Assembly (NCBI GenBank): GCA_005223185.1
Contig: NJBN01000001.1
Coordinates: 248,001-312,000, forward strand
Reading direction: 5' to 3'
Length of the DNA: 64,000 bases
From: a candidate division LCP-89 bacterium B3_LCP
GTDB lineage: Bacteria; Electryoneota; B3-LCP
Position 1 is the first letter of the stretch. Each line of letters starts with the position of its first letter. The translations under genes were made by a program, and so were the position numbers. Under the pieces are notes generated by a model that made no database searches, was not told the DNA's origin, and saw only the letters and a list, made by a program, of their open reading frames with translations. Shown here in pieces: positions 27,170 to 34,218 of this stretch.

Positions 27170-27892
27170 ATGTTCTTGCGTCAATTGTTCCTGGCAGGGT
27201 CAATAAGCTGCCTGATATTGTTATGCCTATCGGGCTGTACCAAAAGCGTTCCCACCGCAGATACAGCGCCTACACCATCTGGTGAAGTGCGCTTCATTCA
27301 TTCTGCCGCCAGCACGGGCGCGCTGGATTTTACCTATCTCTCTCTGGATTGGAACGTGTACGTGAGTGCCGTTAGCGATGCGGTGTACGGATACCAGTAC
27401 GGCTATTACGACTTCAGAGCTGACAACAGGACTTTTCAGACTTACTTAGCCAACACCAATATAGCCGTAGCCAACGTTGCCTTCTACCTGACGGATAATT
27501 TCCGGTACAGCGTACTGGCTGTCGATCTGGATGCCACCATTAATCCCGAACTGATCGCGCTGGCAGATACGTTAGCATTGCCGCCAGATGGGAAGGCATT
27601 CCTGCGCTTCCTGCACGCTTCCGCGGACGCTCCCACGCTGGATATTCTCCACCCCGACAGCACCAAACTGGTCAGTGAATTAGCGCAATATGATGCTTCA
27701 CCCTATCTGACATTAGATCAAGGGACGTATTCATTCTCAGTAAATTCGTCCAGTTCTGAAGAGGAGCTGGTGGTTTTAGATCCGGTTACGGTGATTTCCG
27801 GAAACAATTACACTGGTGTGCTTTCGGGATCGATCGATGGATTGCCGGGACCGGTTTTCAACATCAAGCTTTACCAGGAAACCAGTCTGTGA
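27170..27892 (+). CDS. DUF4397-like lipoprotein
   Basis: 240 residues from the ATG at 27170 (Shine-Dalgarno GAGGTG). The lipobox LSGC has its cysteine at residue 23. The body has paired beta-sandwich segments, GEVRFIHSAASTGALDFT and AFLRFLHASADAPTLDI, matching the repeated [VL]RF-x-HA-S-x-[DA]-A-P pattern of DUF4397 domains; no enzymatic role is known. Likely an exported lipoprotein. It is convergent with the methyltransferase-like gene, 20 bp apart, and has no clear promoter in the repeat-filled gap upstream. Confidence 0.85.
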   Translation: MFLRQLFLAGSISCLILLCLSGCTKSVPTADTAPTPSGEVRFIHSAASTGALDFTYLSLDWNVYVSAVSDAVYGYQYGYYDFRADNRTFQTYLANTNIAVANVAFYLTDNFRYSVLAVDLDATINPELIALADTLALPPDGKAFLRFLHASADAPTLDILHPDSTKLVSELAQYDASPYLTLDQGTYSFSVNSSSSEEELVVLDPVTVISGNNYTGVLSGSIDGLPGPVFNIKLYQETSL

Positions 27893-27911
27893 TCTTCGGT
27901 AGGGCGATAAT

Positions 27912-28910
27912 CTATTCGATTAAGGCAGGCGATAGGAATTCAGATAAACCTTCGATTTCTGCGGGTACGGCTTCCCTCTCAGTTCGATTTAACGGATAGC
28001 TGTCGCCCTTTTCGTTTCTCCGGGCGAGAATGCGAAAGAAAGGGATATCCTGTACGGCTAATTCAGACAATTCGGGGGTGGTAACAGAGATGGGGGAGAG
28101 TTCCAGCGTAGGTCCACCTAAGTGAACTTCTTCCGGTAACCTGACTGTCATGGAAAAGCGGGATACTTTCAGGACTTTGTAGCTGGATATGGCTAAAAGT
28201 CTCTCTAAAACGTCCGGGGTGAAGAACCAGCGGGGCAGGTCTATGGGCCAGAGTGAAGGACCTTCACCGTAGATCTGGAAATCCCAATCGCTGATGTCGG
28301 GGGTGGTGATTACTAAAAGACCGTCTTTCTGGAGCATACCGGATACCTTCTCGATCAGAGCGAATGGATCGGCAGTTCTCTCCAGCGAATTTTCCAGGCG
28401 TATCACATCGTATTGCTGCTGGAGGAGATCTTCGCCAATGGCAGCTTCCGGTTGAGCAATTAGTTCAGGTTCAAGATGGGACATTACCGATGAATCCCAT
28501 CCCTGAAGCCGGGCGGTTTCCAGGATATCGGTTCCATCGTCACCTATATTCAGAAGCGATCCCGGGGGGGTTAGAAAATCGCTGACGTCATTCAGTTCCT
28601 CAAATCCTAAAAAAGGGGTAGAATCACTGTCCGGTCTTGATCTGATTGACTGCACAGTGGTGTCTTCTTCGGGACCACCGGGCGGAAAATGTGGATAGGG
28701 AAGAGGGGTCTTAGAATCGCTTGAGAAATCCTGCCGGAAAGTGAGTCCGCAGCTCTTACAGCTTATAACTCTGTAATCTTCGCCGTAGTTCAGATATGGA
28801 TCTAACACCGCACCTGTATTTCTACCAGCAGAATCACTTTTCAGGGTGAATCTCTGCTGGAATATAGTGCCGCCACATAAGATGCAATTTGTCTTCAGTT
28901 CACTTCGCAT
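27912..28910 (-). CDS. Zinc-ribbon plus SAM-methyltransferase-like protein
   Basis: 332 residues from the ATG at 28910. The N-terminus has a four-cysteine ribbon, CILCGG and CKSCGLTFRQ, the start usual for a family of sugar or glycan C-methyltransferases. The middle shows LLNIGDDGTDILETARLQGW (motif I region, degenerate because the normal D/E-x-G-x-G is N-I-G-D-D-G) and IRLENSLERTADPFALIEKV. A WFFTPDVLERLLA segment resembles the FTP/HYF motif of Methyltransf_13/14 proteins. Catalytic competence is uncertain. Confidence 0.7.
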   Translation of the reverse strand: MRSELKTNCILCGGTIFQQRFTLKSDSAGRNTGAVLDPYLNYGEDYRVISCKSCGLTFRQDFSSDSKTPLPYPHFPPGGPEEDTTVQSIRSRPDSDSTPFLGFEELNDVSDFLTPPGSLLNIGDDGTDILETARLQGWDSSVMSHLEPELIAQPEAAIGEDLLQQQYDVIRLENSLERTADPFALIEKVSGMLQKDGLLVITTPDISDWDFQIYGEGPSLWPIDLPRWFFTPDVLERLLAISSYKVLKVSRFSMTVRLPEEVHLGGPTLELSPISVTTPELSELAVQDIPFFRILARRNEKGDSYPLNRTEREAVPAEIEGLSEFLSPALIE

Positions 28911-28960
28911 CAGAAAACCCCCCAAGTTGTATCATAGACATTGATTAATTACCTTAACAT

Positions 28961-29015
28961 GTAGCGCGGGGGCTTGCCCCCGCTGGTAATTAGCGGCAGC
29001 AGGCTGCCGCGCTAC
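28961..29015. repeat. REPIN: two inverted REP elements
   Basis: 28961-28984 is the GTAG + GCGGGGGC hairpin. After a 7-nt spacer, 28992-29015 is an inverted REP ending GCTAC with stem GCGGCAGC/GCTGCCGC. GTAG is therefore at both outer ends, the REP doublet (REPIN) layout. It lies between the two minus-strand genes 27912-28910 and 29073-30962. Confidence 0.82.
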
Positions 29016-29072
29016 CTTCTCAAAGTCAAGATATCTTGTTCAAATCCATCTTATAACTCGCAGAAAGAAGAG

Positions 29073-30962
29073 TTAAGCTTCTGTTTCCAGTAGTTGTTCG
29101 TCCTGTGAATCAGGAATGACCACCAGATCAGTTGATTTCTTTCTGCCGCGGCGTTTTGGCTTCTCCTTCAATCCTTGAGCGATGGGCACCGATGCGCCGA
29201 TCTGAATGGTATCCATGCCTGTAAGCTGCATTTCCCGCTTTGCTAATTTGGCTTCTCCCAGACTCTCCAACACATAAGCATTCTGATGATGGAAGACGCT
29301 GTCAGTGGATTCAGTGCCTGATTTTAGATATTCCCATAGTTCCAGACGGTAATGGTCCCGCAGGTCTTTCTTGCTGGCGAATTGGTAAAGTTGCGCTAAA
29401 CGGACATGGGCACGTATCCCGGAAAAGCGATTACAGGAAAAGTGATAGCGGAAGAGGGCTTTTTTGACGTTTTCTTCCATGTTCTCAATGAGTTTTTCAG
29501 CGCCTTCGGCATATTCTAAGTCCATGTAGAAGACACAAAGGCGTTGGAAGAGCCGCATTTCAAGTAGGGGCATGTGTTCGAAGAAACCATCTGATAGGAC
29601 TTTCTCCAGAGGGCGAACGAACATCGTCAGCGGTCCTGTGGTAATAGGTACAGTGCAGAGTTTTTCCAGTATATCTACCTGTACATTTACGGGGAAGCCG
29701 TCCATGAGGTCACCCACTTGCGCAATTCCCGACTGTGGGTCATCGATAGAATTCAGATTGCGAACCGATTCCTGTAATTCGAGGTATCGCGTGGCAGATT
29801 GACTATTGTTAGGTTCGCTGATTTGTTTATTCTTTTTATCCGTGGAATCCTTTAGCTTCTTTCGCAACGTGCCAATAAATTGGGGCATGAATTGAGTCAG
29901 ATTACTGCGGTTCTCGATGCATTTTCGGGCTACGGATCCTAATTTTTTCCTTATTTTTTCCTGCGCTAAAAGGTCCTTCAGAGCACTGGCGAAGGATTCT
30001 GCATCCCGCGCTTTCGCCAGGCGACCGCTGCGTCCATTTCGGAGCAGGTCGTTTATCCCGGGAACGTCCGTGGCGGCTATAGCTAAACCTTGCGCCATTG
30101 CTTCTATCAACGGCGTGGAATTATCTTCAAAATGCGTACTTAGAGCGAAGATGTCAGTAGCGCACAGTATGTCAATATGATCTCCCGGATCATCCATAAT
30201 GGAGACCTGATCTTCTAAGCGCAAGGCGTATATTTTCTCTGCAATTCTGCGTCTTTCAGGACCTTCACCTACCAGCATTAAGACGAATTTCTGACCTCGC
30301 TGTTTTAACAGTGCACAGGCATCTAAGAGGGTATCGTGGTCTCTGCGCCTGTCAAATGGCGCTATCATGGTGACCATCTTCAAATCAGTATCCACGCGCA
30401 GATCTTTCCGTAAGCGGTGGCGGTCTTCTTTGGTCAATTGAATATAGGTAGTGTCAGCCGAATGCGGAAGCAGATTACCGACTCTTTCGGCGATTTGAGG
30501 CAGCGTTTGAGTTATAACTCTCTGCAGGTTGCGTGATGCCGGGAGAAGCAGATCGCTGAAATACAACGCGGAAAGTTCCTCGAAGCTGGAGAGCAGGCTG
30601 GGTTGATCGTCAATTTCAGCCACTACCAGAGGAACGCCGCTGGCCTTAGCTGCGATCAAGAAAGCAGCTCCCGCAGGACTTGGCAGAGATGCCATGGCGA
30701 TCTTAGGTAGATCATCCTGCAGTTGCTGTGTCATAACTTTCATAAAGTTATAGGGATCGTCGGGTGGTATTGGATCAACATCCAGACCGGTCAGGGTTAT
30801 GCCGCTATCGGCAAAAGCGCCTTCTCCGGGTTCATCGGAACTAAGACAGGTAACGCCGACTTTGAATTCTTTTTTCAGGAACGGCATTCTCCTGGCGACT
30901 TCGGCGGCTTTTTCATCGTGCAAGGTGGGTAAGAAGACCTGCATTTTCAACTTGGAACTCAC
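29073..30962 (-). CDS. Family 4 glycosyltransferase with long C-terminal extension
   Basis: About 629 residues from a GTG at 30962, chosen because AGAGG lies 6 nt upstream; the next ATG is 18 bp further in. The C-terminal half of the GT-B fold shows MVTMIAPFDRRRDHDTLLDA, LVGEGPERRRI and the donor-binding E-x7-E motif EDNSTPLIEAMAQG, then TDVPGINDLL. Residues from about 370 onward form an extra helical domain unrelated to the transferase, ending in a basic KEKPKRRGRKK tail. It probably uses a nucleotide sugar in the cytosol. The role of the extension is unknown. Confidence 0.82.
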   Translation of the reverse strand: MSSKLKMQVFLPTLHDEKAAEVARRMPFLKKEFKVGVTCLSSDEPGEGAFADSGITLTGLDVDPIPPDDPYNFMKVMTQQLQDDLPKIAMASLPSPAGAAFLIAAKASGVPLVVAEIDDQPSLLSSFEELSALYFSDLLLPASRNLQRVITQTLPQIAERVGNLLPHSADTTYIQLTKEDRHRLRKDLRVDTDLKMVTMIAPFDRRRDHDTLLDACALLKQRGQKFVLMLVGEGPERRRIAEKIYALRLEDQVSIMDDPGDHIDILCATDIFALSTHFEDNSTPLIEAMAQGLAIAATDVPGINDLLRNGRSGRLAKARDAESFASALKDLLAQEKIRKKLGSVARKCIENRSNLTQFMPQFIGTLRKKLKDSTDKKNKQISEPNNSQSATRYLELQESVRNLNSIDDPQSGIAQVGDLMDGFPVNVQVDILEKLCTVPITTGPLTMFVRPLEKVLSDGFFEHMPLLEMRLFQRLCVFYMDLEYAEGAEKLIENMEENVKKALFRYHFSCNRFSGIRAHVRLAQLYQFASKKDLRDHYRLELWEYLKSGTESTDSVFHHQNAYVLESLGEAKLAKREMQLTGMDTIQIGASVPIAQGLKEKPKRRGRKKSTDLVVIPDSQDEQLLETEA

Positions 30963-31287
30963 ACTAACCTCTAAGTTTATTTGTGGGGACAAATCTGCGC
31001 TGCATTTGCCTCACATTTCGCAAAAGGCGTGCCTTTTAACTTATGAAGGCAATTCATCACGTAATATTGGGCGTTACAGCGAATTGCTGCCGACATTAAC
31101 AGATGTTATTCAGGCTTTTTATCGGAGAAATGCCACCGCTATAAAGGCAGAGCATAATCAGGAAGAGGCGAATAACCGCCACTTGGGGGTTAATAATGTC
31201 TAATGTCGGGGTCAGGCCCGTAAGGGGGCTTAGCTCGGCGATCCAGGTTGTGGTCATGGTGGTGGTGAGGTGAGATAACGAGCCGTC

Positions 31288-31341
31288 ATTGCTCCGAAGG
31301 AGTCCCTACGGGACGAGGACAGCGTAGCCGGACGAAGCAAT
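31288..31341. repeat. CATTGC...GCAAT multi-hairpin repeat
   Basis: Outer pairing ATTGC (31288-31292) / GCAAT (31337-31341). It encloses CTCC-GAA-GGAG and TCCC-TAC-GGGA hairpins, the same style of small GAA/TAC-looped stems as the Y-shaped elements. It resembles the widespread GTCATTGC...GAAGCAATCCC repeat. Confidence 0.6.
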
Positions 31342-31393
31342 CCCAAGCCACCCACACCGTCATTGCGGACTCCGATCGGGAATCCAGTGGTAT

Positions 31394-31428
31394 ATCCGTG
31401 TCATCAGTGATATCCGTGCGCATCCGTG
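31394..31428. repeat. ATCCGTG triple direct repeat
   Basis: ATCCGTG occurs at 31394, 31412 and 31422, giving the phrase ATCCGTG...CAT-CCGTGGTT known as an interspersed repeat in several bacterial phyla. Confidence 0.55.
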
Positions 31429-31463
31429 GTTCCGACATTTTTTCTTTAAAAATATCTCCCCTC

Positions 31464-31492
31464 TTGACTTTTGGCTATTTTTTTAGTATATT
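31464..31492 (+). promoter_or_regulatory. Sigma-70-type promoter of the damaged paralogue pair
   Basis: TTGACT (31464-31469), 17-bp spacer, TATATT (31487-31492). It is located 56 bp before the ATG at 31549. Same form as the LVIVD promoter. Confidence 0.8.
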
Positions 31493-31548
31493 GATTATAA
31501 TCACTCTTTTCCAGTCTGAAAATTTGCATTTTGCAATTGGAGGATACC

Positions 31549-31779
31549 ATGCGCTTCAAAATATTCTTACTCCTATTACCTGCCTTACTACTCACCCTGA
31601 CAGGCCCAACCCACGCCTGGTGGTTTGAATACGACACTCCAGAAGTTGATTTACCAGTATCTGCACACCCTGATACTGTTTCAAGAAAACCTATTGCCTT
31701 TCCCTATCCTGACGGAAGTACTTTAGTTGCATTTTGCAATTGGAGGATACCATGCGCTTCAAAATATTCTTGTTATTAA
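31549..31779 (+). pseudogene. Truncated paralogue of the downstream secreted protein
   Basis: Starts with a good GGAGG Shine-Dalgarno. The first 66 codons parallel the start of the next gene: signal peptide MRFKIFLLLLPALLLTL, then THAWWFEYDTPE, then GSTLVAF. Immediately after GSTLVAF the DNA becomes the leader and start of the next gene (TTTTGCAATTGGAGGATACC), so the frame runs into foreign sequence and stops at 31779. Only a signal peptide and about 45 mature residues remain. It is best explained as the remnant of a tandem paralogue that lost its 3' part by recombination. Confidence 0.8.
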
Positions 31780-32936
31780 TTCCCCTCTTTCTACTCACCC
31801 TGACAGCCCCCACCCACGCCTGGTGGTTTGAATATAATACACCAGAAGAAAACCTGCCTATTGCCGTTGACGAAAACATCTGGGAAAGTGATCCGATAGC
31901 CTTACCTTCTGGCAATGGGAGCACTCTAGTTGTCTTTTATAATGGAGAAGTCGGTATCTGCTACCAGCTTATTGACCGCTACGGTGAATTGGTTTTCCCC
32001 GAACCACAATCCATTGTAACTGGACCGGACGATTCCGATCGTTATTATCCAAAAGCTATATCCGATGGTGATGGTGGAGCTTTCGTCGCCTGGCGTGTAT
32101 ATTTTACCAGCCCTAATCAAGGCTATTACATCCAACATCTGGATTCTTTAGGTAACCGCGTATGGGATGAAGGGATTCAATTGACAGACTGGGAAGAATC
32201 TGACTTTACTTTAAACGTGGACGGCCAGGGTGGGCTTTATTTTGCTGCAAAATATACAGGACCAGGATCCAATGGCTCCGACATCTGGGCTCAGCGGATC
32301 GATGCAGATGGTCAATTCATGTGGGGTGATAGTGGAAGATTCATCCTTTGTCTGCCTTACAATGAACGCTATCCAGAAATAACCCACGATGGTAATGGAG
32401 GATTATACATCGTCTGGGAAGATTGGCGCTCACCTTACACTACGGCTGGTGCACTGTTCATGCAGAGGTTCGACGAATACAGCTTTCAAGTGTGGCCCGA
32501 TCCGGCGGGAATATTTATTTACGAAGGCGCCTGGTATCACGATGTTATTCCTGATGGTGAAGGGGGATTCATCCTCCACACCGGTAGTGCGACTTACGGT
32601 TATGCTTTTCGAATCGGTTCTGATGGCACTACACTCTGGAGTCGCGATCATGTGAGCTGGGGATCTGGATACCAGGAAATCGTACCGGGTGAACCAGGCT
32701 ATTTCTATTTGGGATATAGTTGGGGTCCAATGTATGCCCAACGCATGGATGTGGATGGTAATTTCTACTGGCCCGACTGGAGTATAGGTCAGTATGGGGC
32801 GCTTATGGGTGAGTTGGATAACTTTGACCATGGATCCTATCCGGATTGGGCTTACAAATACCCCTATTTTTTCGCCGGGTGCCCCACAGCTTGCTGTGGG
32901 ATTATCTCTTTGACTTGCCCTCCCATGTCATTCTGA
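31752..32936 (+). CDS. Secreted DGxGG-repeat protein, 3' end replaced by repeat DNA
   Basis: 394 residues. The signal peptide is followed by THAWWFEYNTPEE. The mature part has repeated units such as SDGDGGAFVAWRVY, DGQGGLYFAAKY, DGNGGLYIVWEDWR and DGEGGFILHTG, each followed by a Q-R-x-D-x-x-G-x-x-x-W phrase, a beta-propeller-like pattern common in secreted FCB proteins. The usual C-terminal sorting domain is missing. The last 20 or so codons from about 32875 are translated from palindromic repeat DNA, so the protein is probably truncated and may not be exported properly. Confidence 0.78.
   Translation: MRFKIFLLLIPLFLLTLTAPTHAWWFEYNTPEENLPIAVDENIWESDPIALPSGNGSTLVVFYNGEVGICYQLIDRYGELVFPEPQSIVTGPDDSDRYYPKAISDGDGGAFVAWRVYFTSPNQGYYIQHLDSLGNRVWDEGIQLTDWEESDFTLNVDGQGGLYFAAKYTGPGSNGSDIWAQRIDADGQFMWGDSGRFILCLPYNERYPEITHDGNGGLYIVWEDWRSPYTTAGALFMQRFDEYSFQVWPDPAGIFIYEGAWYHDVIPDGEGGFILHTGSATYGYAFRIGSDGTTLWSRDHVSWGSGYQEIVPGEPGYFYLGYSWGPMYAQRMDVDGNFYWPDWSIGQYGALMGELDNFDHGSYPDWAYKYPYFFAGCPTACCGIISLTCPPMSF
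32878..32900. repeat. Palindromic repeat GTGCCCCACAG type, inside the 3' end of the preceding gene
   Basis: GTGCCCCACAGCTTGCTGTGGG; an identical 22-nt copy is at 33331-33352. Here it encodes part of the abnormal C-terminus of the 31752-32936 gene. Confidence 0.82.
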
Positions 32937-32964
32937 GCCCGCCCCTGGCGAGGCGAAGAATCTC
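32927..32964. repeat. GTCATTCTGAG...GAAGAATCTCC interspersed repeat
   Basis: A member of the widespread GTCAT(C/T)CTGAGC...GCGAAG(G/A)ATCTC repeat. Related copies lie at 33382-33407 and, inverted, about 33427-33462. Confidence 0.75.
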
Positions 32965-32982
32965 CTTGCACAGCGGCGGGTG

Positions 32983-33030
32983 CCCGGGACAGCTTCCCCG
33001 AAGGGGCTGATAAAGTCAGGATGTCCCGGC
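32983..33030. repeat. Y-shaped three-helix palindromic element, copy B
   Basis: Outer stem CCGGGACA (32984-32991) / TGTCCCGG (33022-33029). Inner hairpins are CCCC-GAA-GGGG (32996-33006) and CTGAT-AAA-GTCAG (33007-33019). Compared with copy A, CCCT/AGGG became CCCC/GGGG and a T-G wobble in the outer stem became C-G. Confidence 0.75.
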
Positions 33031-33087
33031 ACGTAGATTGGGTTAAGCACAACGTAACATAACAGGTTTCCTATAATTTCTTGACAA

Positions 33088-33259
33088 CGACACATCTGTC
33101 ATAGGCGACAAATATGACTGACGACCTAAACCATCTGAAAATCAATCACATAACCCCCAAAAACGACAAATATGTCGTAATCTTAAATTTCGTGCGGGCG
33201 AGTCAAGAATTTTGTCGTTTTTGTGCTGAAGAATCAAATCGCCTTCGTCAAATATGTCG
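33088..33259. promoter_or_regulatory. Cluster of CGACA-N4-TGTCG dyads
   Basis: Four imperfect copies: 33088-33101 (core CATC), 33106-33119 (AATA), 33164-33177 (AATA, perfect arms) and 33246-33259 (AATA). There is also a lone TGTCG at 33213. The sites lie in an AT-rich stretch with no gene, flanked by repeats. They could be operator sites for a dimeric regulator, or a diverged repeat family. AATATGTCG also occurs at 26869. Confidence 0.45.
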
Positions 33260-33293
33260 CCAACCTGAAATGTAAAAAAATCGGTTTTTCACA

Positions 33294-33324
33294 CATAAAA
33301 AATCCCCCCATTTCAGGAGGGATT
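33294..33324 (-). terminator. Intrinsic terminator of the minus-strand operon
   Basis: On the minus strand AATCCC-TCC pairs with GG-GGGATT around a short loop, followed by TTTTTTATG. It sits about 145 bp beyond the stop of the P-loop gene (33467), with palindromic repeats in between. Confidence 0.65.
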
Positions 33325-33330
33325 AACTAG

Positions 33331-33352
33331 GTGCCCCACAGCTTGCTGTGGG
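33331..33352. repeat. Palindromic repeat GTGCCCCACAG type
   Basis: Identical over 22 nt to the copy at 32879-32900, which ends the preceding secreted-protein gene. Confidence 0.82.
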
Positions 33353-33381
33353 TTCGTTGCAGAATGACGGTGGTGGTGTTT

Positions 33382-33462
33382 GTCATCCTGAGCGAAGCGA
33401 AGGATCTCGGTGCCAGACTGACAGGAGATTCTTCACCCCAATAAATTGGGGCTCAGAATGAC
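33382..33462. repeat. Inverted pair of GTCATCCTGAG-type repeats
   Basis: 33382-33407 reads GTCATCCTGAGCGAAGCGAAGGATCT. From about 33427 an inverted relative ends GCTCAGAATGAC at 33462 and contains CCCCAATAAATTGGGG, a 7-bp stem. It abuts the stop codon of the P-loop gene. Confidence 0.75.
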
Positions 33463-33466
33463 ACTA

Positions 33467-34189
33467 CTAGGCATTCTGTTTAAGCTGCCAGAGACGGCGG
33501 GTGATCTCTTCCAAATGGGGAGCGATCTTGGCGGGATCGTCGGTCTTTTCCGGGTCGTTTTGGAAAATGGCGTATGGGACTTTACAGCCTTTTATCTCAA
33601 TATACTCCGGATGAGCGGCCGTTATCTCTTCCCAATCGCTTTCCTTGTACATTTTCTCAAGCTTTTCATCCGGTAAGCCGTGTTCCAGGATGCTGTCCGG
33701 TCTGTCGGGATTGAAGCGGCGGCGGTTGCGGAACAGTGAGATTTCATAGGGGACGTTGATATAGAGGATTACTGCAGTCTTCAGAATGTCTTCGGAGAGG
33801 TGCTCGAAAGCAGCTTTGAAGCCGCCATGTTCAGATCCGCGTGCGAATTCCAGGATGGCTGTTGGTCGGGTATCTTCATCCTCGAAGTCGCGTACGAATT
33901 TAGAATAATCCAGGCTGATTCTCTCGATAAGCAGATGCCATTGATATTCGTTAAGGAAATATCCATCTTTGTCCGTGGACTTGCGAGGTTTGTCCATGAT
34001 CTTTTCCAGTATAGCGTCCTCTTCAAACCAGGTCCAGATCATGGGAAAGTCGTCTATTTCGTGAAATTCAGCGATGTGAAAACGTTCCCTGCGTTCATCA
34101 AGTTGCGTTTTCTTCAGGAAGTCAATTACCTCAGATTTTCCGGCAGCAGGTCTGCCGATTAAGATGATATTGTCGAACGTGTCGCGCAT
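33467..34189 (-). CDS. P-loop NTPase of unknown function
   Basis: 240 residues, soluble. Walker A GRPAAGKSE is at residues 12-20. The later AILEFARGSEHGG and VILYINVPYEISLFRNRRRF (strand followed by Arg-rich lid) are reminiscent of nucleoside or adenylate-type kinases, where a lid arginine contacts phosphate. A kinase of a small molecule is therefore plausible, but no substrate signature is recognised. It is the last gene of a four-gene operon after a GlpT-like transporter and could act on the imported compound. Confidence 0.65.
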   Translation of the reverse strand: MRDTFDNIILIGRPAAGKSEVIDFLKKTQLDERRERFHIAEFHEIDDFPMIWTWFEEDAILEKIMDKPRKSTDKDGYFLNEYQWHLLIERISLDYSKFVRDFEDEDTRPTAILEFARGSEHGGFKAAFEHLSEDILKTAVILYINVPYEISLFRNRRRFNPDRPDSILEHGLPDEKLEKMYKESDWEEITAAHPEYIEIKGCKVPYAIFQNDPEKTDDPAKIAPHLEEITRRLWQLKQNA

Positions 34190-34218
34190 TTGGTTAGTCC
34201 TTCACATGTTTATTACAG

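Larger units (their letters stand above)
30993..31463. other. Intergenic gap without a convincing gene
   Basis: Contains a short hairpin AAAAGGC/GCCTTTT (31022-31037) and, from about 31200, interspersed repeats. An open + frame ending at 31203 is mostly antisense to the glycosyltransferase, and its last 55 codons look no better than chance. Nothing else is seen before the promoter at 31464. Confidence 0.5.

Noticed and set aside
30799-31203. 134-codon + strand frame overlapping the start of the GT4 gene
   Set aside because: The first half is antisense to the glycosyltransferase, there is no ribosome site, and the remainder has no recognisable fold or motif.
33467-34189. P-loop protein as a toxin or phage-defence kinase
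   Set aside because: No antitoxin, nuclease or phage gene is nearby; it is embedded in a transporter operon.
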